Of a stretch of DNA of 46,490 nucleotides, positions 40,812 to 46,490 are shown in pieces (position 1 is the first letter of the stretch; every line of letters starts with the position of its first letter). Position numbers and translations under genes: made by a program. The notes under the pieces were generated by a model. The model saw only the letters and a list, made by a program, of their open reading frames with translations, had not been told where the DNA came from and did no database searches. This DNA is from UBA2897 sp036733925. Its GTDB lineage: Bacteria; Bacillota; Negativicutes; Selenomonadales; Selenomonadaceae. Where the stretch lies: contig DAIMZO010000019.1 of the NCBI GenBank assembly GCA_036733925.1, positions 1-46,490 of the forward strand. Direction: 5' to 3'.

Positions 40812-40839
40812 CCTTCCCCCTTGGGGGAAGGTTTTTTTT
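40812..40839 (+). terminator. Terminator after the MFS gene
   Basis: CCTTCCCCC-TT-GGGGGAAGG followed by eight T. Confidence 0.95.
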
Positions 40840-40875
40840 GTGCAAGAAAATGGGCGTGTTTTGAGACATGTGACC

Positions 40876-40904
40876 TTTTTCTATCTATTGAAATGAATTA
40901 CAAT
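40876..40904 (+). promoter_or_regulatory. Candidate promoter of the nucleoside salvage operon
   Basis: TACAAT (40899-40904) is a fair -10, but the -35 position (TTTTTC, 40876-40881) is weak. TTGTCA-N17-CATAAA closer to deoB is an alternative. The assignment is tentative; regulation by a DeoR-type or catabolite factor would fit a weak -35. Confidence 0.35.
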
Positions 40905-40982
40905 AGAAACATAAAGAAACAAAAGGAACTTGGAATCAATTGTCAGATGATTTACGAGATTCCATAAAAGGAGCGATTCACG

Positions 40983-42170
40983 ATGAAAAAGTTCAAACGC
41001 GCGTTTGTGCTGGTACTCGACAGCTTCGGCATCGGGGCAGAGCCGGACTGCGGCGATTTCGGTGATGCGGCGACGGTGAACACCTGCCGTTCGCTGTTCA
41101 AAGGAAAGAACTTCCATGTGCCGAATCTCGAGAAGCTCGGCCTGTTTAATATCGATGGGGTCGGCTGCGGCAAGCCGGCCTCCGCACCGATCGGCAGCTT
41201 CGCACGACTCCGCGAGCTCTCGCGCGGCAAGGACACGACGACGGGCCATTGGGAGATGGCGGGCATCGTGTCGGAGCGCCCGATGCCGACGTATCCAAAC
41301 GGCTTCCCGCAGGATCTGCTCGATGAGATCTCGAAGGCTTGGGGCGGCAAGAAGATCCTCTGCAACAAGCCGTATTCCGGCACGCAGGTCATCAAGGACT
41401 ACGGCCGCGAGCAGAAGGAAACGGGTGGCCTGATCGTCTACACGTCGGCGGACTCGGTGTTCCAGGTCGCCGCGCATGAGGACGATGTGCCGGTCGAGCA
41501 GCTCTATGAGTACTGCCGCATCGCGCGCAAGATCCTGCAGGGCGAGCACGGCGTCGGTCGCGTCATCGCGCGCCCGTATGTCGGCGAGTACCCGAACTAC
41601 ACGCGCACGCCGCGCCGGCATGACTTCTCGCTTGACCCGACTGGCGACACGATGCTCGACGCCCTGCACCGTAAGGGACTCGACACGATCGGCGTCGGCA
41701 AAATCTCAGATATCTTCGCGGGCCGCAGCGTAAGCCGCACGCTCGGCATCAACAAGGACAACAACGACGGCATGGAGAAGACGCTGAAGGTCATGGATGA
41801 AGACTTCACGGGTCTCTGCTTCGTGAACCTCGTGGACTTCGATATGGTCTATGGGCACCGCCGCAACATCGACGGCTACGCGCAGGCGATGACGGATTTT
41901 GACGCACAGCTTGGCACGTTCCTCTCGAAGATGCGTGACGACGATGTGCTGATGGTCACGGCGGATCACGGCTGCGACCCGGGCGCTGTGGGCACGGACC
42001 ACACGCGCGAGTACGTGCCGCTGCTCGTCTACGGCAAGGGCATCAAGGAAAACAACAACCTCGGCACGTACCCGACGTTCGCGATGCTCGGCGCGACGGT
42101 TGCGGATATGTTCGACGCGGAGCTTCAGACGAAGGGCGAGAGCCTCCTGCCGCGTCTCGTAAAAGACTGA
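40983..42170 (+). CDS. deoB: Phosphopentomutase
   Basis: 395-residue alkaline-phosphatase-superfamily enzyme interconverting (deoxy)ribose-1- and -5-phosphate. Metal ligands and motifs: VLDSFGIGAEPDCGDFGDA, RGKDTTTGHWEMAG, with the phosphorylated Thr region, and MVTADHGCDPGAVGTDHTRE. ATG 40983 follows AAAGGAGCG. First gene of deoB-pdp-cdd-nupC, which feeds nucleoside sugars into pentose metabolism. Confidence 0.97.
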   Translation: MKKFKRAFVLVLDSFGIGAEPDCGDFGDAATVNTCRSLFKGKNFHVPNLEKLGLFNIDGVGCGKPASAPIGSFARLRELSRGKDTTTGHWEMAGIVSERPMPTYPNGFPQDLLDEISKAWGGKKILCNKPYSGTQVIKDYGREQKETGGLIVYTSADSVFQVAAHEDDVPVEQLYEYCRIARKILQGEHGVGRVIARPYVGEYPNYTRTPRRHDFSLDPTGDTMLDALHRKGLDTIGVGKISDIFAGRSVSRTLGINKDNNDGMEKTLKVMDEDFTGLCFVNLVDFDMVYGHRRNIDGYAQAMTDFDAQLGTFLSKMRDDDVLMVTADHGCDPGAVGTDHTREYVPLLVYGKGIKENNNLGTYPTFAMLGATVADMFDAELQTKGESLLPRLVKD

Positions 42171-42215
42171 TAGCATTTCTGGGGAATCATTGGAACGATA
42201 AAGGAGTGTTTACCT

Positions 42216-43538
42216 ATGCGTATGTACGACCTGATCACGAAGAAGAAGCACGGCGGTGTGCTGACGGACGCAGAAATCGAGTACATGGTGGATGGCTATG
42301 TCAAAGGGGAGATCCCGGACTACCAGATGTCCTCGATGCTCATGGCTATCTGGTTCAAGGGCATGAATGATCACGAGATCACGGAGCTCACGAAATGCAT
42401 GGCGAAATCCGGCGACATGATCGACCTCTCGGGCATCCCAGGCAAGAAGGTCGACAAGCATTCGACGGGCGGTGTCGGCGACAAGACGACGCTAATCGTC
42501 GCACCGATTGTCGCGGCATGTGGCGGCAAGGTCGCGAAGATGTCGGGCCGCGGGCTCGGCCACACGGGCGGCACGGTCGACAAGCTCGAGTCCATCCCAG
42601 GCTATCAGACGGCCCTCGACCGCGAGAAGTTCTTCAACACGGTCAAGAAATGCGGCGTATCGGTCATCGGCCAGTCGGGCAACCTCGCCCCAGCTGACAA
42701 GAAGCTCTACGCGCTGCGCGATGTCACGGCGACGGTCGACAGCATCCCGCTGATCGCATCCTCCATCATGAGCAAGAAGATCGCGGCTGGTTCGGACTGC
42801 ATCCTGCTCGACGTCAAGACGGGCTCTGGCGCATTCATGAAGACGCTCGACGACTCGATTAAGCTCGCGCAGACGATGGTCAACATCGGCGAGGGCGCCG
42901 GCCGCCGCACGGTCGCGCTGATCACGGATATGGACACGCCGCTCGGCTATGGCATCGGCAACAGCATCGAGGTCATGGAGTCGATGGACGTGCTGAAGGG
43001 CAAGGGCCCGGACGACCTCCGCGAGGTCTCCCTGCAGCTCGCCGCGAACATGCTCTACCTCGTCGGCAAGGGCACGCCGGAGGAATGCCGCGCGATGGCC
43101 GAGAAGGCGATTGCGGACGGCTCGGCGTTCGAGACATTCTGCACGATGGTCCGCGAACAGGGCGGCGACGACTCGGTGCTCCGTGACTACAGCAAGTTCA
43201 AGAAGGCACCGTATACGGCGGAAGTCCTCGCAGAGCGCGACGGGTTCATCACGAAGATGAACGCCGAGGAAGTCGGCGAGACGTCGGTCGTGCTCGGCGC
43301 GGGCCGCGAGACAAAGGACAGCCCGATTGATTTCAGCGCTGGCCTGATCCTGCACAAGAAATACGGCGACGCCGTGAAAAAAGGCGACAGCCTCGTGACG
43401 CTCTACACGTCGAAGGAGTCCGCACTGAAGGATGCCGAGGCGATGTACCACGAGGCCGTCCAGATCGGCGATGAGCGCCCGGAGAAAGAGCCTCTCGTCT
43501 ACGCGCGCGTCGAAAAGGATAAAGTGGAGAAATACTGA
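42216..43538 (+). CDS. pdp: Pyrimidine-nucleoside phosphorylase
   Basis: 440-residue phosphorylase cleaving uridine, thymidine and deoxyuridine to base plus (deoxy)ribose-1-phosphate. The signature KVDKHSTGGVGDKTTLIVAP and the phosphate site SGRGLGHTGGTVDKLESI are present, with the C-terminal PYNP domain. AAAGGAG lies nine bases before ATG 42216. Its product is the substrate of DeoB, encoded just upstream. It is closer to Firmicute Pdp than to E. coli DeoA by length and motifs. Confidence 0.95.
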   Translation: MRMYDLITKKKHGGVLTDAEIEYMVDGYVKGEIPDYQMSSMLMAIWFKGMNDHEITELTKCMAKSGDMIDLSGIPGKKVDKHSTGGVGDKTTLIVAPIVAACGGKVAKMSGRGLGHTGGTVDKLESIPGYQTALDREKFFNTVKKCGVSVIGQSGNLAPADKKLYALRDVTATVDSIPLIASSIMSKKIAAGSDCILLDVKTGSGAFMKTLDDSIKLAQTMVNIGEGAGRRTVALITDMDTPLGYGIGNSIEVMESMDVLKGKGPDDLREVSLQLAANMLYLVGKGTPEECRAMAEKAIADGSAFETFCTMVREQGGDDSVLRDYSKFKKAPYTAEVLAERDGFITKMNAEEVGETSVVLGAGRETKDSPIDFSAGLILHKKYGDAVKKGDSLVTLYTSKESALKDAEAMYHEAVQIGDERPEKEPLVYARVEKDKVEKY

Positions 43539-43575
43539 GCCCATTCGGCATACTTGAGTTAGGAGAGTGAAAATC

Positions 43576-43965
43576 ATGACGGATCAGGAACTCATCAAAG
43601 TGGCGGAGAAATACCGCGGGTATTCGTACAGCCCATACTCGCATTTCGCGGTTGGCGCGGCGGTGCTGACAAAGAAAGGCAACGTCTACGGCGGCTGCAA
43701 TATCGAGAATTCGAGCTATCCGGTCACGAACTGCGCGGAGCGCACGGCCATCTTCAAGGCCGTTTCGGAAGGTGAGCGCGACATCGAGGCAATCGCCTTG
43801 ACGGCGGACACGGACGGCCCGTGCGCGCCATGCGGCGCTTGCCGGCAGGTCATCGCGGAGTTCCGCATCCCGAAGATCATCATGTCGAACCTCAAGGGCG
43901 ACACGAGGGTCGTGACGCTCGAGGAGCTGCTGCCGTTCGCATTTTCCCCGGAGGATTTGACCTGA
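43576..43965 (+). CDS. cdd: Cytidine deaminase
   Basis: 129-residue homotetrameric zinc enzyme deaminating cytidine and deoxycytidine. Zinc site: NCAERTAIF (Cys and catalytic Glu) and PCAPCGACRQVIAEF (two Cys). ATG 43576 has GGAGA nine bases upstream; the GTG at 43567 lies on the Shine-Dalgarno. Third gene of the salvage operon; its uridine product is split by Pdp. Confidence 0.96.
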   Translation: MTDQELIKVAEKYRGYSYSPYSHFAVGAAVLTKKGNVYGGCNIENSSYPVTNCAERTAIFKAVSEGERDIEAIALTADTDGPCAPCGACRQVIAEFRIPKIIMSNLKGDTRVVTLEELLPFAFSPEDLT

Positions 43966-44035
43966 CGGGTTCATTGTGAGAAAATGGGAGAGTGTTTATA
44001 TCCATTTTCAGTAGAGGAATGAGAGGTATCTTTCT

Positions 44036-45241
44036 ATGACCGGTTACTTACTGATCAACGTATTGGGCATTCTGGTCTTCATCGGCATCGGTGTCCTGTT
44101 TTCGAAGAAGCGCAAGGAAATCCAGTGGCGCAGCGTCGGCGTGCTGCTCCTGCTGAACCTCGTTGTCGCGTGGTTCCTGACGTCGTTCGTCATCGGCCGC
44201 GAGATTATCGCGGCGGCCGCGGCTGGTTTCAACTGGCTCATCAGCGTCGCCTACGAGGGCATCGCGTTCGCGTTCCCGGACTGGGTGCATGTGCCGCAGA
44301 TGAACTTCTTCACATCGGCCCTGCTGCCGATCCTGCTGGTTGTCCCGATGTTCGATATCCTGACGTATATCGGTATCCTGCCGTTCATCATCAAATGGAT
44401 TGGCAAGGGGCTCGCGTTCATCACGCGCGAGCCGAAGTTCGAATCGTTCTTCGCGATTGAGATGATGTTCCTCGGCAATACGGAGGCACTTGCGGTCTCG
44501 AGCCTGCAGCTCAAGCGCATGAAGGCAGACCGCTGCCTGACCCTCGCGATGATGTCCATGAGCTGCATCACGGCGGCTATGGTCGGCATCTACACGAAGA
44601 TGATGCCGGGCGAATACATCATCACGGCGATTCCGCTGAATGTCATCAACGCGCTGATTGTCACGAACCTCCTGCATCCGGTTCGCGTGCCGGAAGAGGA
44701 AGATACCGTCGCGACGGTCACGGACGGCGGCAAGAAACGCGAGCCGTTCTTTTCGTTCCTCGGCAACTCAATCCTCGGCGCAGGCCGTCTGATCCTGATC
44801 ATCTGCGCGAACGTCATCGCGTTCGTCGCACTCGCGAAACTCATCGATATGCTCCTCGTGCTGGTTCATCCGGCACTGACGCTCGAGAACATCCTCGGCG
44901 TCATCATGTTCCCGTTTGCATGGCTCATGGGCCTCGATACGAGCGAGGCGTTCGTGCTCGCGCAGAACATGGGCACGAAGCTCGTCACGAACGAGTTCGT
45001 CGTCATGCTCGGCATTCAGGACACGCTCGCGACCTACAGCACGCATTTCCAGGGCGTCATGACGGTATTTGTTACCTCGTTCGCGAACTTCTCGACGCTC
45101 GGCATGATCATCGGCGCGTTCAAGGGCATGGTCGACGACGACAAGAACGACTTGATCTCGCGCAACGTCGGCTACATGCTGCTTTCGGGTATCCTCGTCT
45201 CGCTGATGTCGGCTGGCATCGCAGGCCTGTTCATCTGGTAA
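44036..45241 (+). CDS. nupC: Concentrative nucleoside transporter (NupC/CNT family)
   Basis: 401-residue cation-coupled nucleoside importer with about ten hydrophobic segments. The CNT gate and core motifs FFAIEMMFLGNTEALAVSSL and the C-terminal SFANFSTLGMIIGAF are present. ATG 44036 has AGAGGT about nine bases upstream. Last gene of the operon with deoB, pdp and cdd, which fits uptake of nucleosides for degradation. A clear terminator follows. Confidence 0.94.
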   Translation: MTGYLLINVLGILVFIGIGVLFSKKRKEIQWRSVGVLLLLNLVVAWFLTSFVIGREIIAAAAAGFNWLISVAYEGIAFAFPDWVHVPQMNFFTSALLPILLVVPMFDILTYIGILPFIIKWIGKGLAFITREPKFESFFAIEMMFLGNTEALAVSSLQLKRMKADRCLTLAMMSMSCITAAMVGIYTKMMPGEYIITAIPLNVINALIVTNLLHPVRVPEEEDTVATVTDGGKKREPFFSFLGNSILGAGRLILIICANVIAFVALAKLIDMLLVLVHPALTLENILGVIMFPFAWLMGLDTSEAFVLAQNMGTKLVTNEFVVMLGIQDTLATYSTHFQGVMTVFVTSFANFSTLGMIIGAFKGMVDDDKNDLISRNVGYMLLSGILVSLMSAGIAGLFIW

Positions 45242-45260
45242 ATCCGGAAGTTATCCAAAG

Positions 45261-45288
45261 AATCCGCAGGAAACTGCGGATTTTTTTT
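45261..45288 (+). terminator. Terminator of the nucleoside salvage operon
   Basis: AATCCGCAG-GAAA-CTGCGGATT and eight T. Confidence 0.96.
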
Positions 45289-45322
45289 GTGTGGAAAAGG
45301 ATTCCGGGCGGCGGATAGAGAA

Positions 45323-45350
45323 TAAAGATAAGGGAATGAGGGGCCGGATA
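45323..45350 (+). promoter_or_regulatory. Possible sigma-28 (flagellar) type promoter before the CheY-like gene
   Basis: TAAA (45323-45326), a 16-base spacer and GCCGGATA (45343-45350) resemble the TAAA-N15-GCCGATAA consensus with one inserted G. GGCCGG-ATA-CCGGCC immediately overlaps it. No sigma-A promoter was seen in 45289-45404. Tentative. Confidence 0.35.
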
Positions 45351-45404
45351 CCGGCCGGGGAATAGACGAACTCCTGTGATCGGGGCCGCATGGAGGGAAA
45401 GAAC

Positions 45405-45812
45405 GTGAAAGATATGGAACGGAAACTGAAGGTTTTGATTACGGACGACTCGAAGCTCTTGCGCAAGAAGCTGCGCGGCGAGCTCGAGGGGATGGGCTGC
45501 GAGGTGCTCGAGGCGGAGAACGGCAAGGACGCGATCCTCGACGTATTGAAGGAACAGCCGGACTGCGTGTTCCTCGATATCGTGATGCCGGAGGTCGGCG
45601 GCATCGAGGCCCTGCAGGTCATCCGCGAGGTCATGCCGGAGATGCCGGTCATCATGCTTTCGTCGGCTGGCACGCCGCAGAAGCTCATGACGACGCTGAA
45701 GATGGGGGCGATGGATTTCATCCAGAAGCCGTATAAGCCAGAGCAGCTGGAAAAGGCGCTGAACGCGGTGCACAGAAGGATCGAGAAACATGGAAACAGC
45801 GGAGAGCAGTAA
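45405..45812 (+). CDS. CheY-like response regulator (receiver domain only)
   Basis: 135-residue stand-alone receiver domain: acidic pair D14-D15, phospho-acceptor D58 in VFLDIVMPE, the SSAGTP switch Ser and the KPYKPEQ lysine. There is no output domain, so it acts by protein contact, as CheY does. GTG 45405 is seven bases after GGAGGG; ATG 45390 lies on that site. Its end overlaps the next gene by 23 bases, linking it to a CheX-like protein. Confidence 0.9.
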   Translation: MKDMERKLKVLITDDSKLLRKKLRGELEGMGCEVLEAENGKDAILDVLKEQPDCVFLDIVMPEVGGIEALQVIREVMPEMPVIMLSSAGTPQKLMTTLKMGAMDFIQKPYKPEQLEKALNAVHRRIEKHGNSGEQ

Positions 45813-46323
45813 GACGCGCACCTTGGTCCGGCAGGCCGCGGAGGCCGCCGGACTGCCGGATGTGCTGAGCGCAGAGGAAATCGGCCGCTACGCGGATTTT
45901 GCGGCCTTTTTCCTGCGCGAATTCAAGAAAGGCATGCAGATGCATGCAACGCTCTGCCAAGAGCCGGCGGGGCGCAGTGCAGGAGAAGGCCCGCACTATG
46001 CCGTATCCCAGCGGATTTTCGGGAATGTGTCCCTGACGGCCGGCATCTGCGGCACGGCAGACGTGTTCGCGCGGATGGCGAGCGCCTACAGCGATATGGA
46101 AATCCGGAAGGGCGATATCCTTGCAATCGACGCACTCATGGAGTTCTTGAACGTCATCACCGGCCTCTACATCATCGAGTGTGCCGAGGATGGCCTGCGG
46201 CTCGACCTCGGTCTGCCGCGCTCGGGGAGGCGCGTCAAGACCAGCAAATACCTGCTTCGCTTGCCCATGCAGTCGGATGCTGGCAATTTTGAGCTGCTGT
46301 TGTCGAAATACGAGCTGGTCTGA
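45790..46323 (+). CDS. CheX/CheC-like phosphatase-domain protein
   Basis: 177-residue protein. The segment from about residue 55 on (ISQR-type SQRIFGNVSLTAGICG, then ILAIDALMEFLNVITGLYII) resembles the CheX/CheC/FliY chemotaxis phosphatase fold, whose E-x2-N motif appears as EFLN in helix ALMEFLNVITG. CheX dephosphorylates CheY-P, and the gene overlaps a CheY-like regulator, which supports this. The N-terminal 50 residues are unassigned. ATG 45790 has AGAAGGA about ten bases upstream. No other che gene is in the window. Confidence 0.7.
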   Translation: METAESSKTRTLVRQAAEAAGLPDVLSAEEIGRYADFAAFFLREFKKGMQMHATLCQEPAGRSAGEGPHYAVSQRIFGNVSLTAGICGTADVFARMASAYSDMEIRKGDILAIDALMEFLNVITGLYIIECAEDGLRLDLGLPRSGRRVKTSKYLLRLPMQSDAGNFELLLSKYELV

Positions 46324-46352
46324 GAAAAATACCCGGAATCAGAAAAAAGGTA

Positions 46353-46381
46353 TTGACAGACGCAGGCAGCTCTGTTAAAAT
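46353..46381 (+). promoter_or_regulatory. Promoter of tRNA-Ser
   Basis: TTGACA (46353-46358), a 17-base spacer and TAAAAT (46376-46381), 66 bases before the tRNA. Confidence 0.85.
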
Positions 46382-46447
46382 AATTATCGTTGCAGGCGCG
46401 AGAGCGGGCTGCAGCCCAACTGAATAGCATTTTTGGTAGAGCATTGT

Positions 46448-46490
46448 GGAGAGTTGTCCGAGTGGTTGAAGGAGCACGCCTGGAAAGCGT
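46448..46490 (+). tRNA. tRNA-Ser(GGA), 5' part, cut by the window end
   Basis: The sequence starts GGAGAGTTGTCCGAGTGG, with a D-arm typical of bacterial tRNA-Ser, and continues to the anticodon stem CACGC-CTGGAAA-GCGT. The anticodon is GGA, reading UCC and UCU. The variable arm and 3' half lie beyond the window. Confidence 0.93.

Overview
The window looks like a chromosomal segment of a GC-rich, diderm Firmicute of the Negativicutes, most likely a Selenomonas/Mitsuokella-type member of the Selenomonadaceae. This is an inference from three things. The gene order is Firmicute (rpsT / lepA-hemW-hrcA-grpE-dnaK-dnaJ under CIRCE, and carD-yacL-ispD-ispF-cysS-mrnC-thyX-rlmB-yacP-sigH). Codon use is strongly GC-biased, with many TTG/GTG starts behind strong Shine-Dalgarno sites. 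dTDP-rhamnose genes and class III ribonucleotide reductase functions are present. No prophage, CRISPR array or large island is visible. The only mobile-element trace is a decayed IS607-type relic near 18.8-19.15 kb.

Layout. 0.2-10.6 kb: rpsT, divergent from lepA, a small membrane protein, hemW, then the heat-shock genes hrcA-grpE-dnaK-dnaJ behind a perfect CIRCE operator, then hemL. 10.7-17.1 kb (minus strand): an NlpC/P60 hydrolase and a CadC-like ArsR repressor, the MurNAc recycling operon murQ-murP-mupG behind a highly structured leader, and a lactate permease. 17.2-18.1 kb: two UspA-type stress proteins. 18.2-19.7 kb (minus strand): nrdG, the IS607 relic, and a 94-residue protein with a glycyl-radical-like C-terminus whose promoter carries two NrdR boxes. 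19.75-22.6 kb: an MscS channel, a GNAT acetyltransferase and rfbB. 22.7-30.8 kb: the carD-to-sigH housekeeping cluster. 30.9-36.6 kb: a DAACS-type symporter divergent from a LysR gene that is tightly linked to a metal-type ABC ATPase and permease, then a HAD phosphatase and udk. 36.7-40.8 kb: rfbC-rfbA, and a LysR gene divergent from a 60-residue protein plus an MFS transporter. 41.0-45.2 kb: a nucleoside salvage operon deoB-pdp-cdd-nupC. 45.4-46.5 kb: a CheY/CheX-like pair and the 5' part of tRNA-Ser(GGA).

How the genes work together. HrcA should repress itself and grpE-dnaK-dnaJ through CIRCE. MurP imports and phosphorylates MurNAc-type sugars, MupG splits 6-phosphorylated MurNAc-GlcNAc, and MurQ removes D-lactate to give GlcNAc-6-phosphate. 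A lactate permease lies immediately upstream and a wall hydrolase downstream. NupC, Cdd, Pdp and DeoB take up and degrade nucleosides to pentose phosphate. The most unusual locus is the NrdR-box-controlled mini glycyl-radical protein beside the nrdG activase, with no full-length nrdD in the window.
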